A stretch of DNA of 64,000 nucleotides, from NCBI GenBank assembly GCA_024734495.1, contig JALMQS010000225.1:19599573-19663572 (forward strand), written 5' to 3'. The notes beneath the pieces are model-generated. The model was given only the letters and a program-made list of their open reading frames with translations. It had not been told where the DNA came from and made no database searches. Positions 19,901-28,733 of the stretch are shown in pieces. Origin of the DNA: Forficula auricularia. Lineage: Eukaryota > Arthropoda > Insecta > Dermaptera > Forficulidae. Numbering within the stretch: position 1 is the first letter of the stretch; each line of letters opens with the position of its first letter. A program made the position numbers and the translations under genes.

Positions 19901-20259
19901 TAGATGCTCAAGTTACATCTGAGCACGCGGACTTGAATAGGCGTCATGAGGACAAAATAATTTATTATCAGCAAATAGTCCAGGACATCAGGACTAAATA
20001 TCATGTACAGTCAGTAGAGTTCGGTTCCATAACCCTTTCGTGGAGGGGAGTATGGAGCCAAAAATCGGTAGAGCACCTTTTAAACATGCATATCATAAAG
20101 AAATCTGAAGTTAAGATCATTTCAACACGAGTGTTGGTAGGTGGTTTGAACAGTTATAGACTGTTCAATAAAAGCACCAGTGTCGGCCGAAGAGTGGGTG
20201 TAGGGTGAGCAGGCAACTCGCCCGAACCATAGGAACCATTCTCCTCAAGAATGCAATAC
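16912..20259 (+). mobile_element. R2 retrotransposon, family 1, near full length
   Basis: 5' UTR (about 16912-17127), one long ORF, then only about 50 bp of 3' sequence before the text switches at 20260 to 28S sequence identical to 15229-15455. The missing R2 3' UTR and missing downstream 28S flank indicate that the 3' end was lost by recombination between rDNA-related repeats. Confidence 0.88.
17128..20208 (+). CDS. R2 protein: zinc finger, Myb, reverse transcriptase, restriction-like endonuclease
   Basis: A single frame, open from after TAA 17125 to TGA 20206 (about 1,027 codons). It inserts R2 RNA into 28S genes by nicking the target and priming reverse transcription. Residues from 17128: CCHH finger at about 44-67 (C-x4-C, RNFSSLIG, H-x4-H); Myb-like helix-turn-helix at about 85-140 (RWTDEESALLALAE); RT with SLDIAKAFD, GVKQGDPLSPILFN and FADD (554-557); zinc knuckle near 850 (CRAGC...HVLQRCHRTH); endonuclease RKPDL with Asp 913 and LDAQV Asp 926. 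No ATG lies upstream of the finger, so initiation must be non-AUG or ribozyme-released, as R2 ORFs often require; GTG 17308 would delete the finger. One finger suggests an R2-D-like type. No frameshift seen; all catalytic motifs are present. Antisense frames are shadows. Confidence 0.92.
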   Translation, partial: VGPIINNQPRNQDGQRGSSPNPTGIRTPTDIAGQSGRPPLAHSCRLPTCDRNFSSLIGRSVHEQHMHKDMYDRLVLDTIVHVKKRWTDEESALLALAEAKLLSSDIRFLNQELAELFPARTLEAIKGKRRQAAYKQSVLDAQEELRRLGDQPDISGDETQSSDSEETAHLLTLGAKLVELGGGTASGSGFDEAALNQICIRAANMSPDMLLAELTLYLKKIFPPVLRKGNSDAITRGRTAPQPSNKQLRRIRYGKTQRAYKKNPAKCIRSILSPNSTDVSKISRDQMVSFWSNVMTNGTVVSPGVERPAVVHYKLMEPIGVKEVKEALPPVTTSPGPDGLSARQVTAVPVGILVKIFNLFMLCETLPSHLLESRTTLIPKKEGALAPSDFRPITVSSILLRTFHKILAGRIVRTIELDKRQKAFLPLDGSAQNIFDLDLALRIHRAEFKSMCMASLDIAKAFDSVSHMAIEDSMISLGVPQHLVRYIIGTYKGSSTRLACAGWVSERIAPCCGVKQGDPLSPILFNLIIDRLLRKLPSPIGVNVCGHSLNALAFADDLLLFAATPAGLQVALDAVHSYLSSCGLKINGTKSFSVVIQNVPHKKMTVIDAQSRFRIEGSTLPALARSDEWKYLGVPFTPQGRATVGIDRLEVGLDRLSKAPLKPQQRLFGLRVLLLPGLYHLFTLGSSSIGLLKKADAKVRNAVRKWLALPKDVPNGFIHASHKDGGLSIPSFRTTMPLHRLSRLGKYMTDIGDKSPFLEIEMGRARRRLHMGHEHLDSKVKQEKWWANKLHESVDGKALASSRNVPEQHRWTVEGTRFVSGSDFVNFNRLRINALPTKSRSTRGRIGDRHCRAGCNEIETLGHVLQRCHRTHGARIKRHDAVVSYVKRNLLNMYPTVDVEPRLMTSVGVRKPDLVAVRGDSALVLDAQVTSEHADLNRRHEDKIIYYQQIVQDIRTKYHVQSVEFGSITLSWRGVWSQKSVEHLLNMHIIKKSEVKIISTRVLVGGLNSYRLFNKSTSVGRRVGVG

Positions 20260-20337
20260 GAGTTATATTATTGTTTATTCAGTGTATAATCTCTGCGGCC
20301 GCTATTTAACGGCCAAATCAGAACTGGCACGGACTAG

Positions 20338-20371
<34 letters not shown>

Positions 20372-20395
20372 CGATGGCCCTAGCGGGTGTTGACG

Positions 20396-20429
<34 letters not shown>

Positions 20430-20446
20430 AGTGAAGAAATTCAAAA

Positions 20447-20484
<38 letters not shown>
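20260..20484 (+). rRNA. 28S rRNA fragment ending at the R2 site (second copy)
   Basis: Appears identical base for base to 15229-15453, including the unusual aaaaaagcgcggg and ggccctagcgggtg variants. Ends gactctctt, where R2 copy 2 begins. Confidence 0.88.
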
Positions 20485-20522
20485 GGAGCGACGAAGAGAC
20501 GCAATGTCTCGTTGAATTAGAA

Positions 20523-21326
20523 TTGACGGCCCCAGTGGGGACTGAAGCACACATTAACGAATGGCTGTTGGAACGATGGCAATTCAGCCGTCGTACCCTT
20601 GATGCCATTAAAGGGAGGAGGAGGTCTGTTGCCTATAGAGCCGCAATGGTACTTCAAATTCATCGTAACAAGATAAGGCGGCAGCTACTCTCCTCCTCCG
20701 GGTCTCCACTCCGGACGGTGGCGACGCGACCGATCAACGAGGCTCTTCCCTCTACCAGTACGGCCGAACATCCGTCGGCTGGTAGAGGTCCCGAAACGTT
20801 TCCCAGCGCCAATGTTTTGTCACCCCTCGGTGAAGAGCCTGAACATCTTGGCGGCCACGAGGGGTCGCATGGGAATTTGGACGCTGGGACGATGACTACA
20901 GAGGTGGCACTGTCGTCCGGTCATGATATTATTGGAAGATCGGCGGCAGTGCCATCATATACCGAACGTGTCCACAGGCTTGCGCCCTCAGAGCAGGATT
21001 TTCATCTATCTGGCTCGGTGGGGGTGGGGGCGAGGCCTGTTATCAATCCCGAATTTGTCTTCGAGGCGACGGCCGCACCAGGTGCTTCTACTGCTGTTGG
21101 CCATCCGGCCGAAGATCAGCCTACGAGCCATAGCAGCGGTGAAGTGCCTAGTGAATTATTGTGCTCAAGTGAAGTGATGAGTGGTGTGGCCGGTGTAGTG
21201 ACCCCTTTCCTGACAAATGAAGAGCCTTCCGCTGAATCGTCAATTGCTGTTGTCAGTGATGGTGACCCCCTCTTGTGGCCGCTCTCAGGACTTATCGCGA
21301 CTCCCGGGGTGGCGATACTGTCATGA
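20523..21326 (+). CDS. R2 family 2, N-terminal part: Myb domain and linker
   Basis: Encodes the Myb-like DNA-binding segment (INEWLLERWQFSRRTLDAIK, residues about 12-40), then a long Ser/Ala/Gly-rich linker. It runs out of frame at a short C-run (ccccc, 21266-21270) where the related copy at 34.7 kb has one more C and reads on into AALRTYRDSRGGD. The true protein therefore continues in the next frame. The zinc finger seen in the 27.4-kb copy of this family is missing because the 5' end is truncated. Confidence 0.82.
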   Translation: MTAPVGTEAHINEWLLERWQFSRRTLDAIKGRRRSVAYRAAMVLQIHRNKIRRQLLSSSGSPLRTVATRPINEALPSTSTAEHPSAGRGPETFPSANVLSPLGEEPEHLGGHEGSHGNLDAGTMTTEVALSSGHDIIGRSAAVPSYTERVHRLAPSEQDFHLSGSVGVGARPVINPEFVFEATAAPGASTAVGHPAEDQPTSHSSGEVPSELLCSSEVMSGVAGVVTPFLTNEEPSAESSIAVVSDGDPLLWPLSGLIATPGVAILS

Positions 21327-23464
21327 AGGGTATAATTAATAACGTACTTGAAGGTAGGCCGTGGGAGGGCTTACTAGAGGCATGGCTTCGGGCTCGGGGG
21401 GCGGGTTCTGTGGTTGCTGGGTCTGGGGGGCGTGTCGGAGGGACCTCTTCAAGGTCCCCTCCGGGCAATCGGCAGGAGAGGCGCGCAGCGAAGCGAGCAA
21501 ACTACAACCGAATGCAGTCTCTCTGGCATCGGGACAAGAAGAGGGCTGTGAAGGAGATACTTGAAGGCGTCCCGGATCGCGGCGTGGGGTTCGCTGAGGC
21601 AAACGCTTACTGGAGCAATATCCTGGGCGATTGCCGAGGCTGCCTTTCCGCCGTTTCCGATCGTCCGAGAGTTCTCCCGAGCCCAATTCTCCTCCAGGAA
21701 CTTGAAATTTCATTACCATCTAAAAAGACGGCAGCGGGGCCAGATGGTTTGTCCTTCTCCGCCTGGAAAGGCGTAGCAGTGGCAGACCGTCTCGCTCTGC
21801 TCAACGCGATACTCCTGGAGGGCAAGGTGCCCGAGATTCTGTCCGCGGCTCGCACAGTGCTGATCCCAAAGATTCCATCGCCAACACTTCCCCAGCATTA
21901 TCGGCCAATCACTGTCAACTCTGTGGTCGCTCGGCAGCTTAGCAGGATTCTCCTTCTTCGGCTGGAGGGTACTGTTGAGCTTCGGGGTGACCAGCGGGGG
22001 TTTGTTAAGACGGATGGTTGTGCCGAGAACACACAGGTATTGGGGGCTCTGATCAGGGACGCGAGGTATCAGTTGAAACAACTACACATCGCGTCTCTGG
22101 ATATTTCTAAGGCATTTGACACCATAATGCACGAGCCGCTCATGGAAATCCTGGGTGACCTTTTGGACCCGTCGCTCTTTCCCTTGGTTAGGTCTCTTTA
22201 TACGGACAGCACAACATCGCTGGTCCATGGAGGCTCAAGATCGGAGAAGATCAAGATTGGGAGGGGTGTGAGGCAGGGGGATCCTTTGTCCCCTTTTCTC
22301 TTCAACTTGGCCGCGAAATTCATCCTTGATCGATTGTCATCTCATGTCGGTTATGACCTACGAGGCGTACGTGTTGGTTCTTTGGCCTTCGCGGATGACG
22401 TTGTCCTTGTGGCTTCGACTCCCGGGGGCCTTAGGGCGCGGATACGCGACTTTGAGGTCGGCGCCGGCATGTTTGGCATGAAGATCAACGCGGCCAAGTC
22501 GGTGACGCTCTCGCTTGTGCCAGCCGGTAAGGAGAAAAAGATCCGGGTCTGCACAGACTTTGACTTCAGGGTGGAGGGTGGGGTGATCGCGCCTCTGGGC
22601 GTGGGTCAGTCCTTTGCTTACCTTGGAGTCCGTGTGGGCACCTCGGGCCTGATATCCTCCGACTGGCCGTTGGCGGAGATGTTGGAGAGAGTGGGGGACG
22701 CTCCCCTCAAAGCCTCGCAGAAAATGGAGGTCTTGAGGATCCATGTCCTTCCCACAGGTATACATCCCCTGGTGTTAGGCGGCGCTACGGTGGTTAGCCT
22801 CACTGCCATCGATCGTCGGGTGCGGGCATTTATTAGAACAACCCTTAATTTGCCTCGCGATACTCCAGAGGGTTTCTTCCACGCCAAAATTAAGGATGGG
22901 GGGCTGGGTATTCCTTCTTTTAGTTGGTTTATACCACTCCTGACGCATGGTCGAATCAGTAGAATGTCATCCTCTACTTTTGACGCGGCTAGAGCCGCGT
23001 CAGAAACGTACCATGTGGTCAGGAGAATTAATTGGGCCATCGATGTCCTCCGGAAATTTGGCGGCGTGGAGGGAGCCAGGGATTACTGGGCCCGCCGGTT
23101 ACATGACAGTGTCGACGGGATGGACCTGGGGCATTGCGCTGGGGCGAAGTCGTCGTACTCCTGGATGAGCTACCCTGGCCCACTTAACAACGGCACATTT
23201 AAAGACCTTTGTCGTCTTAGGTCTGGTTCTCTGCCCTCCGCTGTGCGCACAAGTCGTGGTAGGCGTGAGGGTGGGGTCCCACGGTGCCGGGCAGGGTGCT
23301 CTAAAACGGAGACGACGGCCCATATCATCCAGTCCTGCGATCGGACACACGACGGTAGGGTCAAACGTCATGACGCGGTTGTCCGGTGTCTGGCAGACGA
23401 GTTAAAAAAAATCGCCCAGGGTGGAGCTGGAGTATTTATACTCCAGCACTGCCGGCAATCGTAA
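21275..23464 (+). CDS. R2 family 2 reverse transcriptase and zinc knuckle
   Basis: Central part of the R2 protein. Motifs in order: KKTAAGPDGLSFSAWKG, YRPITVNS, HIASLDISKAFDTIMH (first catalytic Asp), GVRQGDPLSPFLFN, LAFADDVVLVAS (catalytic Asp pair), thumb, then CRAGCSKTETTAHIIQSC zinc knuckle. The frame is lost in an A8 run (23404-23411): the encoded end LQHCRQS is an artefact, and the correct continuation (ELEYLYSS..., PDIVIAG) lies in the next frame. It is clearly diverged from the 17-kb protein (for example CRAGCNEIETLGHVLQRC there), so two R2 lineages coexist. Opposite-strand frames here are shadows. Confidence 0.88.
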   Translation: MAALRTYRDSRGGDTVMKGIINNVLEGRPWEGLLEAWLRARGAGSVVAGSGGRVGGTSSRSPPGNRQERRAAKRANYNRMQSLWHRDKKRAVKEILEGVPDRGVGFAEANAYWSNILGDCRGCLSAVSDRPRVLPSPILLQELEISLPSKKTAAGPDGLSFSAWKGVAVADRLALLNAILLEGKVPEILSAARTVLIPKIPSPTLPQHYRPITVNSVVARQLSRILLLRLEGTVELRGDQRGFVKTDGCAENTQVLGALIRDARYQLKQLHIASLDISKAFDTIMHEPLMEILGDLLDPSLFPLVRSLYTDSTTSLVHGGSRSEKIKIGRGVRQGDPLSPFLFNLAAKFILDRLSSHVGYDLRGVRVGSLAFADDVVLVASTPGGLRARIRDFEVGAGMFGMKINAAKSVTLSLVPAGKEKKIRVCTDFDFRVEGGVIAPLGVGQSFAYLGVRVGTSGLISSDWPLAEMLERVGDAPLKASQKMEVLRIHVLPTGIHPLVLGGATVVSLTAIDRRVRAFIRTTLNLPRDTPEGFFHAKIKDGGLGIPSFSWFIPLLTHGRISRMSSSTFDAARAASETYHVVRRINWAIDVLRKFGGVEGARDYWARRLHDSVDGMDLGHCAGAKSSYSWMSYPGPLNNGTFKDLCRLRSGSLPSAVRTSRGRREGGVPRCRAGCSKTETTAHIIQSCDRTHDGRVKRHDAVVRCLADELKKIAQGGAGVFILQHCRQS

Positions 23465-23828
23465 GCCAGACATCGTGATAGCCGGACCAGAACATCGGGT
23501 AACAGTGATTGACGTGCAGGTGGTCTCCGCGCTCGCTGGGCTAGACGTTGCCAATCAGAACAAAATTAATTATTATAATGGCAACGCTAGCTTAGTCGGG
23601 AATATCGCGGAGAGGTTTGGAGTGTCGGCTGACCGGGTTAAGGTCATCGCCGCCACAATATCTTGGAAAGGGGTCTGGTGTCCTCGATCATACCGTGACC
23701 TCCTCGCCCTGGGTGTCCCCAAATATACACTAGACAAAATGACGCTCAGGGCGATGCTTGGGTCACTTTTCAATTTTACTACTTACATGCGAAGGACCTT
23801 CCGGGCAGGGCCAGGCCCAAATGTTTAA
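23421..23828 (+). CDS. R2 family 2 endonuclease C-terminus
   Basis: Continues the R2 protein after the A-run frameshift. It holds the restriction-like endonuclease signature NRKPDIVIAG (PD) and VIDVQVVSALAG (second Asp), then SWKGVWCPRSYRDLLALGVP and the C-terminal RTFRAGPGPNV. Unlike the 15.5-kb fragment it keeps the catalytic I-D-V codons. Followed by a 3' UTR of about 550 bp that should carry the structure recognised by R2 protein. With the two frameshifts repaired or absent in reality, this copy would lack only its N-terminal finger. Confidence 0.85.
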   Translation: MELEYLYSSTAGNRKPDIVIAGPEHRVTVIDVQVVSALAGLDVANQNKINYYNGNASLVGNIAERFGVSADRVKVIAATISWKGVWCPRSYRDLLALGVPKYTLDKMTLRAMLGSLFNFTTYMRRTFRAGPGPNV

Positions 23829-24376
23829 CAAAAAAAAAAAAATAGTTATATTAGCCTACCCATGTTTGTTTTAATTTCATTGTTATGTTTGGATATGGGT
23901 AGGCTATAATCGTTGTAAAGTGCAACAATGCACAAGCAACTATGGGCCCTTACCGACCCTCTAATGTGGGGTTCTCCCTGTCGGGTGTGATGTTGGCGCG
24001 GTCGAATTATGTATATAAAATAAAAAAAAAAAGAAATAAAAAGAAAATAAATAAGTAATAGTTTGAATTGTTAATTGTTGTGGGGTCCTTATAAAGGGCC
24101 CCCAACTGACCCTTGAATTGTTAATTGTTGTGGGGTGCTTATATATTAAAAAAAAAAAAAGGACCCCCAACTAAACACACTTTGTCGGGGGAATTTTTTT
24201 TGTGTGAAAGGCCTTCGCATCAATCAATCAATTAAATAATTAATTAATTAATTAAAGAAATTGCCAAAACATCTGGCTAAAATTTGGACTTGGCTATTAT
24301 GTTAAATTCCGATTATGTAAAAATTTTTTCTTTGTAAAGGGCTGCCCCCCTCTGCGTGGCACAATAAATAAGTAAA

Positions 24377-24412
<36 letters not shown>

Positions 24413-24460
24413 CGAATGGATTAACGAGAATCCCACTGTCCCTATCTACTACCTGGCGAA
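24377..24460 (+). rRNA. 28S rRNA fragment downstream of the R2 site
   Basis: tagccaaatgcctcgtcatc, then ttagtgacgcgcacgaatgg and cactgtccctatctactacc: canonical 28S after the R2 cut, including the region of the R1 target (tatctact). Mutations (gagaatccc for gagattccc, ctacctggcg for ctatctagcg) and loss of similarity past about 24460 indicate a degenerate copy. No R1 element is inserted here. Confidence 0.85.
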
Positions 24461-25600
24461 ACGAAAGCCGCTAGAGAACGAGCTAAAGGCAACGAAGCTT
24501 CTCTCTGCACTAGGCCGTTTCTTGGAGTAACACCACCTCCGCGTGGTCCAGGTGGATATCCGCACCTTTCGGAGAACTAAGAGTGTTACCCTTGGCGAAG
24601 AACGCAGTTGCCATTGGCATATATAGAAATATTTCTATGTCTTTAGTACATCTGGAAAATGCACTGGATATGCTATATTATGTCATTAGACATATATAGT
24701 CCCATGGATGATCCTCCAATATGGGCTATCTTTTTAGTATATTCAGTGGGCCAAGAGGTGCTATGTTATGCCTGGCAACAGGATGCAGCAGCTGCTGCAT
24801 CAAAACTAACTATGGTGAACAAATCTCTTGAATTTATCTGATAAATTCCAAAAGAGATAAAATGCTATGATATTACATTAGAAATATCATAAACACGATT
24901 GTTTCTACAAATCCTACTACATCGACTCTGTCGATTAATGAACATACAAATTCATGAATATATCACTATCAAATGATGATGATATCATATTGTGTAAGCA
25001 ATTATGCAAGAATGCATGTATTGGAATGGTGACTTTCACATCTCGACATATATAGAATCTCTTCTATCCTTTTAGTATATTTCGGTTGATCCTGCCAGGA
25101 TATGCTATTTTATGTCTATGACATATATAGTAAGAGATACTCTATCCTTTTAGTATATTCGGATGCGCTGCTCTGGATATGCTTCATTATGCGAGATGTT
25201 GGTGGCTTGAACCAAATACGCCGGCATTGCGGGCTTTGGCCTGGTTGAGTGGTGTGTGCGGCCGGGCTGATCAATGGCACAGCAGTAAGCCAATAATTCA
25301 CGGCGCATGGTTTGATGGTGGCCATGCAGATTGATAAGCATAAATAAGCTGTCATTCTTTGATGATAATTATAACTATTTCATAAGACAGTAAACAGTAA
25401 TAACTGTAACCAGCAGTTGAGGGCGCTGCTGGAAATTGCTTATCAATATGAATAATTCATAACTGCCGATGAAAATCACCAGTATATGGTGATGGCTACA
25501 AAAGCTGGCCATGATTGATTCCGTGACTAGCTCATCGGCTTCCACGCTCGGAGCACCGCGGTGTCCACGTATTCAGGAAGTGACAAACCTGCAAGCCGAA
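24461..25600 (+). other. rDNA-spacer-like non-coding region
   Basis: No gene. Four diverged units of roughly 70-120 bp share ctttttagtatatt...tatgct..attatgt (about 24630-25200). One unit (25083-25105) contains ggttgatcctgccag, identical to the conserved start of 18S rRNA, but the following bases do not continue as 18S. Could be rDNA spacer or external transcribed spacer in origin; this is inference. Confidence 0.4.
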
Positions 25601-25630
25601 ATTGGTGTTGCTCTGGCATTATGCTTGCTA

Positions 25631-25950
25631 ATCAGTGCGAGCGGGGGACGTACGTGTATTGTACCCGCTCGCATGCCATGGCCGTAGTCATGACAAGGGA
25701 GTTGACTAGCCCTCTGATTTAAAATGGTCCAGCGGCACATCTGACGGTGAGTGCAGATTGGGCTTGGCGAGCCCACGCTGAGTGCAAGCCAATCAGTGCG
25801 AGCGGGGGACGTACGTGTATTGTACCCGCTCGCTTGCCATGGCCGTGGTCATGACAAGGGAGATGACTTGCCCTCTGATTTAAAATGGTCCAGCGGCACA
25901 TCTGACGGTGGTTCAGATTGGGCTTGGCGAGCCCACGCTGAGTGTAAGCC
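25631..25950 (+). repeat. Two tandem 160-bp units with a strong conserved hairpin
   Basis: Copies start at atcagtgcgagcgggggacg (25631) and again at about 25792. Each holds gcgagcggg...cccgctcgc, a 9-bp stem, then aggg...ccct, then gggcttggcgagccc, a third hairpin in the final part. A diverged single unit at 33243-33345 keeps the first two stems with compensatory changes. Confidence 0.8.
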
Positions 25951-27120
25951 AAAACGGTAAACACACCTAAAGTGGTCTGAAGCTGCCATTTAATTGGTGT
26001 CTTACGGGTCCCTTTAGAATGAAGGACTGGCGCCCTTTACCGAAGTGAATGCTAATCTGTGCCACTTGACTGTGGTATGCATGGTTGATACCATGAAGTC
26101 CGATAAGCTGCATGGTTATATATCATGTAGAAGAGGTTGTCGACTTCCAGATTTAACAAGACAAGCCTGGGTTGGCACAAAAGGTGACGAACCGCTGGCC
26201 AAGCGAACAATCGGTTCACGAACTTAGGCTGGAGATTTTTAATCTTACACCCTAAAAGCTGCAACACAGTGGGTTTGCTTTGTACACATAACAAATAGAG
26301 GTATAGGCAGAAAGCCGCCTGGAATGGAGGGTGGCGAGTCGTTTGCCAGACGACAATCGGTCGCGGACCTGGGCTGAAGATTTTGAATCTTCAAATCCTA
26401 CTGGTTGTTTTTACAGCGGGCGTGAACCACATTGGACGCTTTGTAAGCGCTCGACTACCATTGTTTCGGAGCTTGCTTGGCGAACAATGCTTCTGATTAT
26501 GTAAAAACGAAGCATTCGTCTACTTGGCTGTTTGCAGCAGGTGTGGGCCGGCTTGGACGATTTGCAAGCGGTTTGTCAGGTGTATGTGATGTTGCAATCA
26601 CATCAGGTTAACCAACCGCACATGCAGTCGATCACGTACTGGGACTGTGGGAAGAGAGTCCGAATCTGAAGAGGTGGAGCATGGAAAGTCATGTGCAAGA
26701 GAAACCTCGAACAACCATACCAAAGGTTGTTGAAAACAAATGGTGCCATGGGGAATGGAGAAAGCCCTAGGGACGAAAGTTCCTAGCTCCATTCGACTGA
26801 GGTTGGACTCGTGGTGGCACAAGGATTCGTCTAGATAGCTGTTGTTAACTCGCCAGCTGTTGATAGCTTCAACACTAGCGAGGGTGGAATATACGCCCGC
26901 TATATTTCACGTGTACCTCTGCGTACACACCTATACCCTGATCGATGCCATTCGTGGCGTTTTTCGGATCTTTCGGGGTACACATGCGATATGAGAGTAT
27001 GCATGCGCTGGTTGCGAGTGCGTGTGAAGGCCTCATAGCTATAGACACCACTTTAAACAATTCAGTGCGTCATTGTGCTGTCGAATCTACTATCACCAGT
27101 TTACCTTAGGTGTTGTGCGT
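25951..27120 (+). repeat. 1.15-kb non-coding block, copy 1 (copy 2 at 33346-34480)
   Basis: Shared blocks include tgccacttgactgtggtatg, ggctggagattttt/ggctgaagattttgaatctt, tacagcgggcgtgaac, ggtgccatggggaatggaga and cgcgagggtggaatacacgc-like text, in the same order in both copies. It sits directly ahead of R2 family-2 sequence in both places (5' UTR at 27205; linker at 34484), so it may be R2 5' sequence or rDNA spacer. No domain-bearing ORF. Frames listed in it on either strand are not supported. Confidence 0.65.
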
Positions 27121-27204
27121 AAAGCATTTTCCCTCCTGCTAAAAAAAAAAATTTATTTAGTTTATTAATTTATTTTCAGTTTTAAATTAATTTATTATTC
27201 TTTT

Positions 27205-28092
27205 TTAACGAGAGTCGAAACTATTGGTTGCACCTGGCAACGTTGGTTTAGGCCCCAACGTTGCAAGTCATCCCCCCCCTGGTGCAGTTGAAGGGGGCTC
27301 TGACGGGGCCTTAAGGCTCAAAGTCCCCTCCTTTTAATTAATTAAATTTTGGCTCCACGGCCCATTTGGCCGTAGGGTAGAGGGGCATCTTCCTACACTG
27401 ATATGTCTGGCTCTTCTTCTGAGGATGAAAAACCTCCTCCGGCAGTTTGCCTAGACTGCGGAAGGGTCTTCCGGAACGCCAGGGGCCTGGGTGTGCATAT
27501 TTCAAAGGCACACCCAATAACTCGCAATGATGCCATCAGACTACCAGCGTCTAAACTGAGGTGGAGCGAGGAGACAAATTGTCTAGTCGACTTAGAATTG
27601 ACGGCCCCAGTGGAGACTGCGCCATACATCAACGAATGGCTGCTGGAGCGATGGCAGTTCAGCCGTCGCACCCTTGAAGCCATTAAAGGGAGAAGGAGGT
27701 CTGTTGCCTATAGAGCCGCAATGGTGCTCCAAAAACATCGGAACAAGTTGAGGCAGCAGCTACTTTCCTCCTCCGGGTCGCCATTCCAGACGGTGGCGAC
27801 GCGACCAACCAATGAGGCTCTTCCCTCTACCAGTACGGCCGAACATCCGTCGGCTGGTAGAGGTCCCGAGACGTCTCCTAGCGCCAATGTTTTGTCACCC
27901 CTCGGTGAAGAGCCTGAACATCTTGGCGGCCACGAGGGGTTGCATGGGAATTTGGGCGCAGGGACGATGACAACAGAGTTGGCACTGGCGTCCGGTCGTG
28001 ATTTTAATGGAGGATCGGCGGCAGTGTCAACTAATACCGAACGTGTCCACAGGCTTGCGCCCCCAGAGCAAGATTTCCATCTGTCTGGCTCG
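27205..28092 (+). mobile_element. R2 family 2, 5' end (5' UTR, zinc finger, Myb)
   Basis: 5' UTR with two stable hairpins (27238-27268 and 27355-27378) followed by the N-terminal coding region. Sequence matches 20517-21015 from the Myb region onward, then breaks at about 28092, before the RT. A fragment of a formerly complete R2. Confidence 0.85.
27238..27378 (+). promoter_or_regulatory. Structured R2 5' UTR: two hairpins before the start codon
   Basis: gcaacgttgg...ccaacgttgc (10-bp stem) and acggcccatttggccgt. Both hairpins recur in the second 5' UTR copy at 35889-36021, with base differences mostly confined to loops. They end about 25 bp before the ATG, so a role in translation start or RNA processing is plausible but inferred. 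Confidence 0.55.
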
Positions 28093-28095
28093 CCG
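27403..28095 (+). CDS. R2 family 2 N-terminus: CCHH zinc finger and Myb domain
   Basis: ATG at 27403 (MSGSSSEDEKPPP) begins the R2 protein. Residues about 15-34 form one CCHH finger (CLDCGRVFRNARGLGVHISK...H). A Myb-like segment follows (about 45-105: WSEETNCLVDLEL, INEWLLERWQFSRRTLEAIK), then the acidic/Ser-rich linker. These domains bind the 28S target. The frame stays open to 28200, but past 28092 it no longer matches R2 and encodes unrelated sequence, so the RT and endonuclease are gone. Having one finger plus Myb agrees with the 17-kb copy. This is the only family-2 copy here with an undisrupted ATG-to-Myb region. Confidence 0.85.
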
Positions 28096-28430
28096 TCCGT
28101 TCACCCCCCACCCGCGCTCAACCAAAAAATAATTATTTGGAAACATAGTATTAAGGTTGGCATTCTGGAATCCAAGCGCGCAAATCTAGTGGCTTTCTAG
28201 TGACTTTTTTTGCCGCCAGATTTCAAATCCAAATAATTTTAATATATATTATATTAATATAATATATATATATATTATATATATATATATGTATAGTTTA
28301 TATAAATTTGGTATTAAGTTAGTGTAAATTTTAAGAGACTATTTAACCTAATAAATTAAATATAAGTCATAACTAATTATTTACAAAATAAGTAAAATAA
28401 AGAGAGAAAAGATAAATCAGACAGGGCGCA
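28093..28430. other. Junction sequence with AT microsatellite
   Basis: R2 text stops at about 28092. Unique sequence follows, then a TA-rich simple repeat (about 28237-28312). No gene. Confidence 0.5.
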
Positions 28431-28444
28431 GTTCTCCCACCAAA

Positions 28445-28723
28445 ATGTCGGGCGACAAAATGGAGGTTCAACTCTCTGTAGGGGTCAAAAGACCCCACTC
28501 GGATACCTCCAGCCCCCCAACACCCCCCACCCGAAACTAAAATAAAGAAAGATAGGAAATCAAAAAGAAAGGACAAAGAAAAAAATAATGAGGAGATAGA
28601 AACTAAATCTGCCTCCTCAAAGAAGAGACCAAAATCGGAGTCCCGAGCAGACTCAGTCGACACAACAGTTGTGGAGACTTTGATAAAAAAGGCAAAGTCA
28701 AACACCCAAAAAAAAAACAGCGA
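28445..28723 (+). pseudogene. R1-type Gag N-terminus (frameshifted)
   Basis: ATG 28445 opens MSGDKMEVQLSVGVKRPHSD and stops after 31 codons at a frameshift in a C-run (about 28523-28532). In the next frame a basic, Lys/Glu/Ser-rich segment (KKDRKSKRKDKEKN) continues to a TAA at 28721, just ahead of and in frame with the longer ORF that follows. Basic low-complexity N-termini precede the CCHC knuckles in R1-type Gag proteins. The A10 run near 28708 is a second candidate indel. Confidence 0.6.
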
Positions 28724-28733
28724 TTAAAACAAT

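Larger units (their letters stand above)
20485..24376 (+). mobile_element. R2 retrotransposon, family 2, 5'-truncated
   Basis: Joined to 28S at 20484|20485 and ending at 24376 before tagccaaatg, exactly at the R2 cut. Starts inside the N-terminal Myb region (no zinc finger), has the full RT and endonuclease in three frames, and a 3' UTR of about 550 bp. Confidence 0.9.

Noticed and set aside
21336..23371. Minus-strand frames over R2 copy 2
   Set aside because: Same explanation: GC-rich coding sequence keeps the opposite strand open by chance.
24590..24625. 5.8S rRNA (gaagaacgcag)
   Set aside because: Only about 11 bases match and the flanks do not follow 5.8S.
25573..27060. Frames in the tandem and 1.15-kb repeat blocks
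   Set aside because: They recur only as part of the repeat and shift between copies; structure, not protein, is conserved.
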